Assembly: GCA_941918925.1 (NCBI GenBank)
Contig: OW799233.1
Coordinates: 146,384,223-146,448,222 of the forward strand
Reading direction: 5' to 3'
From: Phyto melanocephala
Taxonomy: Eukaryota; Arthropoda; Insecta; Diptera; Rhinophoridae
Length of the DNA stretch: 64,000 bases
Within the stretch, counting starts at the first letter, position 1, and every line of letters begins with the position of its first letter. The position numbers were made by a program, and so were the translations under genes. A model generated the notes under the pieces. The model saw nothing but the letters and a program-made list of their open reading frames with translations, did no database searches and was not told the origin of the DNA. This document shows, in pieces, positions 35,901-50,900 of the stretch.

Positions 35901-38900
35901 ACATTATTTATTATATTGTTAATCATTATGGAATAATCTCTTTATAATAAAATATGTATCACTTTGTAGAGGGTGGTTAAATTTTAAGGGCCCATGTTGA
36001 AGGTGAGCCACACAAACAACAAGTTTTTTTTTGCATTTCATTTGACCTTTCTCAATCTCAGACTAACTTAATTTGAACAGTGAAAAAGAACGCAAATGAG
36101 CAACGCGTTAAAGTTATTCAGGTTTTTTATAAAAATGGGCGTTTAAATCAATATGCATTTTGTGCACTTCGTAATTCTTTTGATCAACATAATCGTTCAA
36201 ATTCGTTCACAATCGGGAGAATTGTAAAATATATTTAAATTTCTGCAAAACAGGTCTGTATAAAATGTTAGAAAATCTGTGAATGCCTTCTTAGTTCGTT
36301 GAATGGGAACCATTGCTGTTTTTTGCGATAGTGTGGAAAAACAATTGAGCATCAACATTGTCATTGAAAATTTGGACAATCAGATAGAGGAAAGGCGCCA
36401 AGGATGGGGGGGGGGTTATTTGGCCGATATTTTGTTTAATACATAATTGAACCATACAAATATTATCATTACAAAAAGAAATAATAATAATTTCCTCAAT
36501 AATTTGTGTTTTATTTAAATTCAACATCGGCCCTTAAAATTTAACCACCCTTTATAACTTCGATATGCTACTAAAATGCTTTTCTAAATGTAGTCTTTCA
36601 ATGAAAGTGGGCGTTAAAGTAGGCGTGTCAATAAAGTTTCTGCTAATAAATACAACTTAGATATTTCAATATAGTCCTTTATTTTCCCAAAAACTTTGTC
36701 AATAGAGAAATTAGATGAATTTAAGATAAACCGTTATATGGGAGGTAGGCGTTAAAATAGGCATGTCACCTTATCTTTTTGGCACAACAATTACATTGAT
36801 TAGAAGGATATATGTAGCAAATTTCATCATCATACCTCTAATTTTGGCGGTTTTATGAGCTTTTAAATTTCATTAACGGTAGATAACGTGAAAAGTGGGC
36901 GTTATAGTAGGCGTGTCAAAGTTGTTTTTGCGAATGAGTACAACTTAGATGTTTCAATATAGCCTTTTATTATTCCAAAATCTTTGTTAGTAGAGAAATT
37001 ATATGAATTTTAGGTAAAACGTTATATGGGAGGTGGGCGTAAAAGTGGGCGTGGCACCTTAATTTTTTTACACAGTAATGACATTGGCTAGAAGGATATA
37101 CGTAGCAAATTTGATCATCATACCTCTAATTTTAGCGGTTTAATGAGCTTTTAAATTTCATTAACGGTATGTAACGTGAAAAGTGGGCGTTATAGTAGGC
37201 GTGTCAAAGTTGTTTTTGCGAATGAGTACAACTAAGATGTTTCAATATAGCCCTTTATTATTCCAAAATCTTTGTTAATAGAGAAATTATATGAATTTTA
37301 GTTAAAACGTTATATGGGAGGTGGGCGTAAAAGTGGGCGTGGCACATTGATTTTCCGTTAGAACAAAGCATTTGACCAAAAAGCTATGTGTGCAAAATTT
37401 CAGGGTCGTACATCCAATTTTGTTGCTTTTATGACGTTTTTGTTTTTAAATATACCAAAAAATACACTGTGCGGTATAAATTTTCGTACATTTTGATCGA
37501 TAACTCCTTTCCTAATGCATAGATTTAGATAATTTTCGGGGACATATATAGTTTTTACTAAGGAAATATATATTCGAAGTTTCATGAGTCTACGTTAATG
37601 CGCTTGGACACAATTCTACTTTATTCGATGTTCGAAGGACAGGGTTTTTTCGACCTACTCTTGCTTTTCGAGCTATAACTCTCTTCCTAATATTCCGATT
37701 TAGCCCATTTTCAATACCAAACAAACCTTGTCTATAAGAAAGATTCTGGCAAAATTTGAGCCCCCTAGCTTTTTCGGTGCGACCTCTATCGTGCTTTCAA
37801 CAGACGGACAGACGGACAGACGAACAGACGGACGGACATAGCTAGATCGTCATCAAATCAAACCCTGATTCAGAATATATATACTTTATGGGGTCTAAAA
37901 TGGATATTTCGATGTGTTACAAACGGAATGACAAAATGAATATACCCCCACCATTTTTTTGGTGGCGGGTATAATTAACATAATAATTGCATATAAGATA
38001 CAAACATTTAAGAAGACTGTATATAGTCTTTTTGGCTCGAGTTACTTGTGAACATGCTGGCACTTAGTAGTGTCAATAATGTCCATAAGAATCTGCCAAT
38101 TTTTTTTATTCTACTAAAAATAACTACATATATATTGTATAACATTGAAAGTGAAAGAAAACAACATAAACAAGTAAACTAAATTCTAAGGCCCATATCT
38201 AAACAAGAGCGTTGAGCGTCAAGCGTTGCAATTTTGCATGTATTTTGTTATTGTAACAAAAACAAAACACATGTAAAACTCCAACGCTTGACGCTCAACG
38301 CTCTTGTTTAGGTATGGGGGTAAGTAAGAGAAGTCCTATACTTTATTTGCAAGTTTAATTATAACAAGTAAGAGCGGTATATTCGGCCATGCCAAATCTT
38401 ATATACCCTTCACAACGTGTATTCATGCAATAACAGTAGTTTGTATCACCATTCATCCCATATGAAATACGTACATACATATAAAAAACATACGTATATG
38501 AAACGTCCCATTGTAAAATTATAAATTTACGTCTGTATGTTAAAAAATAAAAAATTAAAAAATAAAACAAATTAAAAAAAAATTAAAAAAAAAATTAAAA
38601 TATATATAATAAATATAAAACAAAAAAAAAATTTAAAAAAATTTAAAAAAAAAATTAAAAAACAAAAATAATAATAAAAATATAAATAATATATTAAATA
38701 AAATATAAAAACAAATAAAAATAAATTAAAAAAAAAAATATAAAAAAATATAAAAAAATTTTTTTGGCTCAGCTGGGATTAGATGCCACGTTGTCTCTAA
38801 CCAGTATACACGTTTGTATGTATGTATGTTGTTGTTGTAATGTTGTTTTTGTGAAAAAAAAATCGAGGTGGTCGTGGGTTTTTGCTCATATCTCAGTTGT

Positions 38901-41900
38901 TTATATACCGATGTTTCTGATTTTCAATAACGATCTACTCCCAAATATTTCTGATATTTCAGTACCTCACCCGTACAAGCGATGTCGGGGGGCTTCAAAA
39001 AGTTGATTTCAGCATACACACGGGCAGACGGTCAGACGGACAGACTGACAGAGCTTAATCGACTCCCCTATTCATAAGCTTTCAGAAAATATATACTTTA
39101 TGGGGTCGGAAATCAAAATTGTAGAAATTTCACACGGAATGACAAACCTATATATACCCTGTTTCACTGTGTGAAGGGTATAAAAATTTAAATTGTTATA
39201 GTTTTCAAGTCGTGAACAGTTACCATATTAAATCTGTTTTGCTACCGAAATAACGAATTTTATGAAATTGTCTGTTTTGGTAAATTTTATTATGTTTTTG
39301 AAAAACCAAAATAGTAGGGAATTGATTTTCGTTTCGTTGTGGTGTCCCTTTATATATGTACATAAACGAGAAATACTTAAATACATCTATTTTACATAAA
39401 CATAAATGACTACATATATTAAATCTGTAAATTTTTTGGACATAACAAAAAATTATATCTTAAATAAGCTTATACAATCACTCACCATATTGATTTGGTA
39501 TTACATCGGGATCAGTATCATCTGCTTCAGGCGGGTCACCCAATATCTGTGGCGATTGACGGTGATTACTCTGAGTTGTTGACCTTAATGTTGATGTATC
39601 CATTACACCCAAACCAATACTGCCACCCGCTGGCGATGTACTGCCACCACCACCGCCACCAATTTGAATCTTACCATCGCCATTAGACTGTAATAAACTA
39701 TGATGGGCCTGATGGTTATTTTGTTCATAATGATTATGATGATGATTGGGCTGTAATGGATCTAATTGACAATCGGCGGGTATAGATAGTTGCGTGTGTT
39801 TGGTAGGTTTTAAACTATTATCATTGGCTCTGTAATGACAAGGATTGTAAAATAATAGTAAGGCGTCTATTAAAATAAACAATTTAAAGGGCAATAATAT
39901 AATGAGTAAATAACAATATTGGGCTTTTAAAATTACAATGAAACAAAAAGAGCTACATAAGTTCTTTTTTTATTTTAAGGAAAATATGTATGTACAAGTT
40001 AAAGAGCCTTTTTATTAAAAAAATAAATCCTGAAAATATATATTTTATTATTCAAACTTAACTCAACTTAAATACAACATGACGCCCACTCATCAAAATG
40101 TATGACAGTAAATAAATTAACTTAGAATGAAAGAAATACAATAAACAAAAACATAAAAACTGGGCGTTTCTTGGGGTGTTTAATATAATATTACGCTATT
40201 ATTACTGCCGCAACTTCACCCAAACCCATCTGTCCGTGTAATTGCCAAGCGTTGACTACTTATGTCAAAACTATAACCTTAGGGTATTAATATTGTCCAA
40301 ATGATGTATACTTTTTTAGGCTGCTGTTTATGCGAAGGGCTAACTATTAGTATAATCTATTGTCTAAAACAATTTATATAATAATAAAAACTCTGTGTTT
40401 GTTTATCTTATATATTTGTATTTAGACAAACGCTGTTCCCACTTTCATTTTGTCTTATAATATTAAGAGTTTTTATTGTATTTATTATATTTTATATTAT
40501 TAAAGAGTATTTTTAATTAAATAAAATTAACTCCTATGGACTTAAAAAAGGTAAATTAATTATTAAAGTGGTGGATAAATTTTAGTTGCTGGGACAAGAA
40601 AGGGTTTTAAAAAACTGAACTCCTAAACATCGCTTAAGAAGAACTGAGAGCGCTATTGGCATTGTAGCTGTTGTTGTTCACTGTGTTCAGGAAAACTTAT
40701 TGGCAATTTCTCATCGATTATTGAAACTGCCCATTTAATAAAATTTATGTATAACTGGAATTTGAAGATATTGATATGGAAGACAATTATTTGCATTTAT
40801 TTTTTACCGAAGCTATGTTTTACTACAGCAATTATACCGTCAATTCTTTGTATGAAAAGCTATGGAAGAGCTGATCAAAACTAACCACCTAGATCTTACG
40901 ACTTAATATCTATAGACTTTGTTCTTGGAGACTATGTTAAACATAATCTATATAAATGGCGCAGAATCGATTGATATATTCACCCAAAAACAAGTAATGG
41001 AAAATCGACACACATTGTTTTTATTACTTATGACATACGCTCCTCTTTTGAAATAAAATAAAAAAAAGAAAGGCAAACCAGCATTCTTTTTTTCAACCAT
41101 AGGTATGTTCCTCTTAATAGTACGTCGAGGACAAAGCGGAAAACTTGATGGTGCCCTCAAGTAGGGGTTCTATCACCCATCTTTTGGATTGTCCTTATTC
41201 ACGAGTAATTGCATTGTGTTTTATTTTGGATTTATTTAACGATTCTGTTAAATAAGTTGTAGGCTGTGGTAACAACACCATCTCATAATGTATGATAGAG
41301 ACCCAGAACGTTATGTTTAGTTGCGGGACAGGCACATAGAACCATGTGAAAGTTGTCTTAGTACCCTTTTCGAGGAAAAGAAACAGTACATTTTTCGAGT
41401 TTTCTGATGGTCTTAAGTATTTAGGGGTATTTCTGGAAAAAAAACTCTATTAGAATGCTACCTGGAGAATATATCGAACAGGGCCATGGGTGTTTTCCAG
41501 AAAAGAAGAAGCAGTTAGGAAGGACCTGCGGTCTAGGGCTTAAAATCGTCTACTATTATTTTGGAATAGTTTTAAGATCTATGAAAACCTATGCATATAC
41601 CATGGCCCATCATTTAGAAATTAGATATAAATGAAGTGCTTTGGCAAATTTTACGTTCCTTAGGTTAATGTGTTAGTCGTAGATAATTTACTCTCTACGA
41701 TTTCAAGAGGTTAGTAGATTGAAAATCTAAGACCTTGGCTTCCATATAAAGATAAAATAAAACTGAATTTCATGAATTCAGATTTTTGACAGACACTTCA
41801 ATATCAGGATTTTTGATTGAAATATGTTGGCTCTTACATTTTGGAGACCCGAGGAGGGGCCTTTAATTCGGTTTATTAATGGCTCGAGACAGTCGGATGC

Positions 41901-44900
41901 TGGTGCTGGTACGGTATTTCTGGACCAAGATTTTAAGATCACGCACTACGTGAAAATATCCTTTAATATTTTATGCTAAAATATATGTTATAAGTAACAG
42001 TCTTATGAATCGAAAATAATCATAAGGAAGGCTTTTAATTCCTTTCTAGCCAAACGGGTTTGATATGTTATAGGCTATGACGTCAATGAGGCTCTGAAAA
42101 TTGACCATCTCATCAGTTTTTATAGACAGGACCATGACGGATAGAAAATCATTGTGCGTATTGTCTACAGATTTGGCTGGAGACTTTTGTGGTGTAACTT
42201 CGGGATAAATTCGAAAATAACTGTCCACACTTCTGGATGCTGATATGAGTATTGCCTATTTAAGCGTTACCTGTAGGTTTTGCGACATTGAGGATAAGGC
42301 GACAGAGCATATCCTCTTTAATAACCTTCACTCTTTACTAGAGGGTTTCGTTTTCTAAAATTTAGATTTACATTATAAAGGAGATGTGCGGCATAGTAGT
42401 TTTGACCTTTATAAATCCTCTCATAGTGAGCCAATTATCTACATACGTATAACCTAAATTAAATGCTAGTTGTATGCTTTAGTTATTTTATTATTATTTT
42501 TCCTATTTTCGATAAAGTATAAAATCGATAGGTTTGAATTTGTAATAAGTCCTAAACGGCGGTGCTGTTAAAATGTTTTTCGGAACAAAAATTATGTTTG
42601 AAGGACGTAGAAATAAATTAAATTGAAATCAATCAAAATGTTTTAAAAGTAAAGCTAAGTAAATTGCTAACGCTATTACTACAAAAATATTTACAACTGA
42701 AGGCAGAATGTTTTTTTTTTTTCCTTTACTCACTTAAAAAGAAATCGTTTTAAACTATTTTTAATTTCTAGTTTAATTTAGTTTAGTTCTAGATAAAGGC
42801 ACAGAATTAAAATTTTTTACTTTTCAGATTATTTAACCAACACAAATCAGCGAATAGTCTAATATATGTGTTCATTTGTAAGAGTCATTTATATATTTCA
42901 AACTTAAAATTAAATTATTTTTAACGTACCGATTTGAAAATCTTCTATAAATAGCTGCTAAAATAATGCAAGATATGGCAAATAGTAATGCACAAAATAA
43001 TGTCAAACCAGCTAGAAATGGTGATAGAGGAACGGTTAAACCATTGGAAGCACCTGAAAAAGAAGAACGTATCAAAATTAACTTTTATTTCTTTAGTTTG
43101 ATTGTAGGAAAACAAACCTGAAAAAAAGGAGTATAATTTCTTAGTTACACTAAAAAATCACTAGAAAATTTTATTGTAATACAAAGATTTTAGTTTTAAA
43201 CTTAATAAATTGCAAATTATTATTGTAAAGGTAAGTCATAAAAATATTCTTATAATATGAATTTATTTTCTATTTATTGAAGTCAATTTATACTTCAACT
43301 TAACCCAAGACATATGGGTGCTAACATAACAAAGAAACACCTTTATTTAAAAAAGAAAAAAACTAATAATGATAATAATAAAAATAAAAACTGAAGCATG
43401 GTGGAACCCTAGCAAATGGAGTAAAAAACTAGAACCCAGACATTGCTTTCTTATATTACGAATTCGAACCAAAACGAAGCCACAAGGGAAATACAACTTC
43501 TTTATACACACATACACATATAAACGTATATAATCTAGTCTACCATGGAATGCAAAAAACTTGCTTTCAAAGTCACTTTACATACACACAACTTCGTTCT
43601 TAAAAAAAAAAAATATATGTACATATATTCCACAACATAAAAATTCTAAACGAAAAACTATTGAAATAGAAACTATATATTAAAACACACAAACAAAACT
43701 ATTCGTTTCAAAAAAAGAACAAAAGTCAATTGGATGTGAATTGCAAAACAAAAGGCCCATACTACCTTAAAAGAAGGAATATATTTTCAACAACATTCGA
43801 AATTTTTTTTACTAGTTTCTCAGTCAAAACTAAAACAACAGTATTACTGGAAAATTCATGGTGTGGTAACAATAAAATAGAAGTTAAAGCGACTTGGCTT
43901 GAAAAAGTCTGTTCAAGTAGAAATTTCTTTACTATTGTAAGTATGCTAGCAAACAATAAAACGAGATGAAACTAACAAGTTGCATGGAAAACACGACTAA
44001 AAAAAAAGAACAGCATAAATATTTGTTTAACTTTATTGTTAGCGAAAAGGGGAAAACATTTTCCATTTTTACCCTTTTTTTAACCAACATATTTATGCAT
44101 TGCAAAAAGGGTAACTTTTTTTTACTATCTTATAAGGACAAAAAGAATTTGTGGGTTAGGGAAGAAGAGAAGGCAGAAACTATTTAACTTTATGACTAAG
44201 AAGTTTTTGCTATAAGATTAAAATTTGGGACGTTTTTTGTCTAAAGTGTAATTGGTTTTTCTTTCTTAAAAATTTTGGAAAAATAATCAAAAATAAAAAT
44301 CACACGTAAGATAAGTTATATTTTAGCATTCATGATGATCTGCCGGTAGAACGAAAAGAAGTGTTTGGTGTGGTTCCAATTAATTGCAGTAACAAAAGCA
44401 AAGAAATTTTAGATGAAATAAATAACAATAGTTTCATTATAACAACAACGGACATTCTTACTGCCTACCGAAGATACAAATAAGCGCTAATTAGACACCA
44501 TTTAATTGAATCACAAATCAAATAAAACTTGATTTATTCCAAAAATGATAAAAGGTCATTCATTTATAATTATTAAGTTGTGTCTCCAATTAGTTAATTT
44601 TTTATTTAAATGTTATACCCTGTTCAGACAGATATTTTTAATATTTCAATATAGTGTTGATTGAGCAATTAAAATAAGTGTTCACACATACTCAATTTAT
44701 CTTACTCCATTAGCATTTAATAGCTGTAAAAATACAATGTATATATACTAAATCAAATAATGCCTTCTCTTTAGTGTTTTTCCTGTTGATAAAATATATT
44801 TATAATTATATTTATATATGTACTATGTATATACTTATGTGTATGTATTTAAATTTATTTAAACATTTTTTCAAAATTTTCTTCAAACATTTTCTATTTT

Positions 44901-47900
44901 CTTAATTTTTATTTTTTGTATATTTATTTGTTTGACATTAGAAATGCCACCTATAGAATTTTCTTCTCACTGAAAAAACTTCTCAAGAGTTGTATTTCGA
45001 GTTTTAGACAATAAATGAAACAATTAAGTATACATTGCTCAATTTAAAAATAATTTTTAGTATTGTAAATTGAGCTCAATAAGGTCTTTAATTGCGATAA
45101 TATTACAAATTGACAATTAAGGTGCGTGTGTGAACATAGTCTTTTTTTATTCACATATTTAATATTGCAAACTTATGATTGCTGAATGGTCTAGCCCTAT
45201 TATTTAACACAAATATTGCTTCGCTAAGTTCTTTTAAAACTAAAGAAATTTGATCGTCATTTGTAAATCGTTAATTTAATTTTAATTTAGTTTTAAAACA
45301 GTCTTAGTTTTTTTTCGGAACTTAGTAATTCTATATATAATTCTATATTACAAGGCATATTCATATAGTAATATGAAACGGCGAGTTGATACAAAAACGA
45401 AATTTTTTAGGGAATTTTTTCAGTCAAGGCCAATTTGTATATCAGGGATGGAAAAACTGTTATATGTTTAGTTTAATACAATTTTATTGAAAAAATTATG
45501 AATGTTTGTAAAACATATTATAAATGGTGCAGAGCAACAAATACACATTAACATGGTATATTTATTATCTTAAATGTATGCTTCAGTTAATTATTAAATA
45601 GCGAAACCAGAATCTAATTTTCCATCCCTGAACAATTAACATAAATGAAGGCGAATTCAACTAAATTTGACACTATACTTCCCCTTTAGCTGGCCCGATA
45701 ATTTCACCTGTATAAATTTGCCTTGACTTCTATGATGTCTTAAAGATTTTTCAAAGTTTTACAAACTTGATTTTGGGGAAAGAAGTCCTATCGTATGTAT
45801 TCAAATCACTCCACAAATAGACGTAGTGATACTTGTATATTAATACATGTACAGACGCGCAACTCTTACTAAGCTTCCCTGTTCCTAATGTATACATAAA
45901 CATATTTTATCTGGTTGTAATAAATTCCTATAAAATTTGCAAACACAATGAAAAAACTATATATTTACATATGGTATTTTAGAAGAACGCACTATTTCAT
46001 TATAAAATAAAAAAAAACGTTTATCAAATATAGCCCCATGTCTCTAGCAATAGACCATTTTTCCTATAGAGATGTAAATATATCTCACTGATGACGAGTT
46101 GGATATCAAATTTGATCTCAGAAATAACTTATGTGTTATTCCCATGAATCCTAAATTTCAAAAAACCTATATGAAAACCATAACACGGATGCAAATCACA
46201 TTCTTTGGGAGGCCAATTGACAAAAGACTTTTCTTAGATAAATTGGTCTTTAATAAATGGATTTATTCATACGAGGTGTAGAAGATTGCGTAATCGTGCT
46301 GAAACAAAATATTGACCCGATCAATACTATCCAGTTGAGAGCTGTAAAGAATTTTCACCAAAAAAAAAAAAAAAACGGACGACTGGCTATAATTATAATT
46401 GTATTGAGATTTTATCAGCCATGAATTCCACAATTTGTATATTTTTTAAGCTATTTAGATAAAAATGTGCTTTGTCGGAAAAAATTTCCATTAACTTTAC
46501 TTTGCTCTAGTAGCCGTTGAACGAGTTGCAGGCGCTTTCTGTTGTCTTTGAGCTGTGAGCTCTTGAGTAAGCTCAATTTTGAACGCAGAGCTTGAAGTGA
46601 ATTGATTGAAGTGATATTGAAGTGAAGTTCGAAAATGTTGAGAACGATGCCAAATAGACGTTTATATCAAGTACCGACCAGTTCGCTGATACAAAAAATC
46701 TTACTATTCATATTCGGCATAGTTTTTTCAAATTTTTTGACAACTTTTTGATTATTTGACAGACTGTGTTCAATAACATCACTGACTACCACATTTCAGA
46801 GTTGCCACTTCCAAAAAAATAGTAGCTTTAAACTTAAAAGCACGTTTATACTAAAAAAACCCCTTTTTATGGTTAAACCAAATCTCGGAAAATTATATTC
46901 TTCTACGCAGCACGAAACCGAGTGGCAATAAAAAAACAACCCACAAAACCTACAACTTTGAATAATTTTAGTTAGGTTTTCAGTTAAAAACTTCTTTGAA
47001 AGTAACTGGCTTGTTATCTAATACGTTGACTATACAGCGCCATCAAAATTTTTTTCAAATATTCCATGTATGCACAAAATGCTTTATTTGCAGTTTTGTT
47101 ATAAGTGTGGATTTTTAATATTTTTTTACCAAACAAAAGATTGTAAAAAGCTAAGTCCAATTTTTGGAGAGCCAGAACACACTTTTTAGTGCACTTCCTT
47201 TCTCTGGTCACAACTAACCTTATCGTATACTTACTGAGAACGAATTCGAAATTGATCATACGCACCGTATACAGCCTCATTTGGTTAAACGAAAATAGAA
47301 CTAGAAATAGAATCTGTGCCAGATTTCAACAAATGAAACTTCGTAGCAGTGCATATGGATCGTCCACCTTAAATAAAAGGTGGCATAACTATAATCCAAG
47401 AAGTTAATTGTGAGTCACACCTTAACGTCAAGTTTTTTGCCCGTCATGCACAACAATTGAACACCTCACGAAATTACTGATGTAAATTTTGAATAAAGAT
47501 TAAAGTTAAAACGTTTAAAGGGTTAAACGAACTTAATAGTTGAAGTCTAGTGACCATTTCTAGCGTCTTTAATATACCAAATGGTTGTTCAACCAACAGA
47601 AGCGAATGGTGACTTAACAAAGAAAATCAGTAACGAAATATGGATCGGTTAAGCAGTTACCGTTAATGGTGTTCGCTATAGCGAGATGATAATAAAACTC
47701 TTGTAGCCGATAGGAATGAAGGGCGATATGTGGTTTAAAAAGGTTGTTGCCACTTGCAACACAGCCGCCTTAACAATAGCTATTTTGTGTGATAAATTCA
47801 ATGGCCGTATTATCTCTCGTCATGACGATGATAATTAGCCACCGCGATAATGTGATTTGACATCATTTGACTTCTTTCTTTGTAGATGTTTAAAACAAAA

Positions 47901-50900
47901 AGTGTACGTTAATAATTTAAGAATAGTTGAAAAGTAAATGAATGAGATAGTTGGGCGCATTAACGACATCGAGACCCAATTATTTTTCAGAATCTTTAAG
48001 AATATAGATTAACGGATAGAAGTATGCTAAGAAAGGCGTGCCAAGCATTTGGCAGATATTTTGTTTCAAGCATAATTAAAATAGATTCTCCCACCACAAT
48101 AAAAAAAATGAAGGCAATTCTCTAAACAGACTTTGTTTTTACAGTAAACATGGTGGGCTTTGATTGCACCACCCTGTAGTGTTGTAGTAATTGCAGTAAT
48201 ATTTTCAAGCCAAATATTATTGATGCACAAATGTTTTTTTTTTTTTTTTTTTTTTTTTTCTAAAACTAATTTCAATTTAAGACAAAATTTACTTAATCTT
48301 ATATTGTATAAATGTAGTTTTGCTTACTATCTGAATTTTTTTAATAAGCTCGAACGAATCTTTTTAAATAGAGTCTTAAATTATCAGTAATTTAGCAATT
48401 TAACAGCACTTGTTTCTGATGTTATAGATGTCATACAATATTGGAGCTGTGTAGCGATGAAAAACAACATTTGATGTCTTTATATTTGTAGTTTGTAAGT
48501 AATAAAAAATGCATTACATTTTTTCCTGTAAAAAATATTGCATATTTTTTTACACTAAAACGAAGGAAAAAAATGCGAATATATGCATTTATATACATAC
48601 GATAAGATAGAATATATTTTGATGTCACACAAATAAGTTCATAAGTGGAAGTTGTTTGGTTCCAGCGGAAGCTTTCAAAAAAATCAAATACATTGACTCA
48701 CACACAAATACACAAAAACCATTTTATTCATCACATTTGTGCACTCAAAAGCTATGCACCACACATTGACAATAAACAGCAAAAGTATAAAAAATATTCA
48801 AAGTCAATATCCTGTTTTGCATAATGCAATTTTTATTGATAGTTTCATTTTGAGTCACATCCGCCCTAAGGTACAATATTTTACAGTTCTTGTGAGTGTC
48901 TGGTTGGGTATAGGGGAGTAAAAACAATTGTGTTTTAGTTATTGGCTTATTAAGGGAGCAAGGAAATTGTTTTTATTTATTCATAAAGTGCTGGTATGCT
49001 GCAACATGTTGTATACACAATTATATATGAGTAGAAATTTACACAAGGATATTATGAAAATTTATTTAAAATTGTTGCAAAAATGCAGAAGAGTAAAAGG
49101 ATTTAAAAAAATAATATTTTATAAAACGTATTTTTATTAGATTTTTTATATTCAAAAGCTATTTTTTAAGGAATTTTGGCACCGAGTAATTTCATATTAT
49201 TGGCACAATCAAGCAGTTAAATAAAAATTTACATTCGTACAATAAATCCGGGTTTTTAATACTGAAAGCATTTACTGATCAAGGATTATAAATGCCAAGA
49301 AGTATCACATGTATTAGTTCCTCTTAAAGTTATTGATGGCTAAGCAAGTGACATTGATATCAGAGAAGTGAAACTTAAGAAGCCTGAATTCTTCTACAAT
49401 CACTTTTCAAATTATATGCAAAAATCAATATCTGATAATACTTAAACTTCCACATACTCAAGATGACGGTAACCAGTCGTGACGAAATTACACATGATGA
49501 TGTACATCTTACTTCAAAAAACATCAAGATAATACTAAAGCAAATGGTTTGTTTAAAATTTAACACCAGATATAAGAATCTATTATCGAACTAAAAAAGC
49601 TATTACTTCCCTGAAAAAAAATCTATGACGACAAATCAATTTACAGGGGTTCAATTGGTGACGAAGTGATTAAATTTATGTGACAACGATAATGATTTTA
49701 ACATTAACGTGATATTGGCGATCATGTGTTTATATGAATATTTTAATGAACTGCACTCTATTTTAACCAGTGCACAGAACTCATGCATAAATGGTGAAAA
49801 GCATCCGCTGTTTAATGAGTTAATTTTGTTTGTTTTCGTGAATTGTTTTAGATATTTCACATGAAGTTGCATTCATTTTTAAGCACATTACAAGTTATTT
49901 CACATTCAGGAAGTCATTTGGAATGAGTGCTTCTACACAATTTATTTAGAAATCTTGAAAATCTAATTCGCTTTGTACTACTTCTAACGGATTACTTTTT
50001 AAAATATAGAAAAATGTTATTTTATTGGCATGACACAGATTTTTTTGAGCTCAATGGTCGAATATTGCTACGGTAATGAAATATTAAGAACATTTAACAA
50101 TGAACGCCTATATTTTAAGCTTCATGTTTTTTTGTAATATTTTATTATTTTTTTTGTAAAATTATTATTATTTTTTATGATATTTCTTTAGTAAAATTAA
50201 TATTTGGGCCGACCTCCTAAACGCAAGTTGCAATTCATAATTTAAAAAAATGCGTATGCAATGCTAAACATGTCTTAAGTGCAACCTTGCGTTGCAAAAT
50301 TTTTTTTTTGCATTTTATCGGCATTTAGGAACGCTCATGGATCCACTTTTTGTCTCTGCAATATAAAGTGTTTAATTATTTAAATTATTAGTCTGTGATT
50401 TAAATAAACTCTATCAATTATAAATAATTTATTAAAAATAAACAAAGTAAATATTAACTCAGCCATTGCAGCTCAAGTGTTTGCATACAAAATAAAAATG
50501 ATGCGCGATTTTGACAGCTGATACTTAGTAATATGAGTTGCCAAACGATTAGGAACATTGGACATTGCTAGAAAGTTTACATATGCGTTTACGAAGTGTA
50601 TGCATTGTATACACATGTAGGGGGAATATCGAAGCAGACCACTACTATCACGGGTCCCTTTTCGACCCCCTTCGCTCCTCAGTGATTTCGTGTCTACCGA
50701 TCAGTATACCTTCAATCACTGAGTCCCGCGCCACAACCGGCGTTTGCTCTGGACTAGGAAAACGATTTCACACTGCCGACTGGTGATTGTCGACAATCCT
50801 CATCGCACAGTCCTTTGTAATCGCCAGCATCTCCCTCAGACTAAGGTCCCCCATCGCACTCACACTTAAAGTGTGCTTGCCTGTGATCCTTAATCTTCCG

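Larger units (their letters stand above)
35829..37976 (+). mobile_element. Repeat family B, full-length 2.1-kb copy
   Basis: It starts with the leader aagtaagagcactatattcg followed by the palindrome ttcggctgtgccgaa, then tatacccaccaccaa (from 35867). It ends with ttggtggcgggtata (ending 37973), the reverse complement of the former at 14 of 15 bases. Inside are a mariner insertion, a 288-bp tandem array and a run of cagacgga words near the end. There is no coding sequence of its own. It behaves as a non-autonomous interspersed repeat; the mobilising enzyme is unknown. Confidence 0.65.
33319..39485 (-). other. Intron 5 of the Sidestep-like gene (6167 bp)
   Basis: Donor gtgagtga and acceptor ttacag. 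It holds a LINE fragment (34610-35600), the 2.1-kb family B repeat with a nested mariner (35829-37976), a palindromic MITE (38192-38318) and a family A repeat (38366-39184). 33319-34600 shows nothing recognisable. Confidence 0.6.
39830..42929 (-). other. Intron 4 of the Sidestep-like gene (3100 bp)
   Basis: Donor gtacgtta and acceptor ttacag. It holds a faint mariner trace (40615-40990) and a decayed LINE (41200-42345). 39900-40600 shows nothing recognisable. Confidence 0.55.

Noticed and set aside
38764..39006. 80-codon plus-strand ORF, also seen in part at 62215-62409
   Set aside because: It recurs only because the same repeat family A sequence recurs; the frame is not kept between copies.
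39495..39686. 63-codon plus-strand ORF across a Sidestep-like exon
   Set aside because: Antisense shadow of the real exon at 39486-39829.
44630..45145. Possible inverted pair around 'gttcacaca' motifs
   Set aside because: Only short words match and the arms cannot be extended, so it may be chance.
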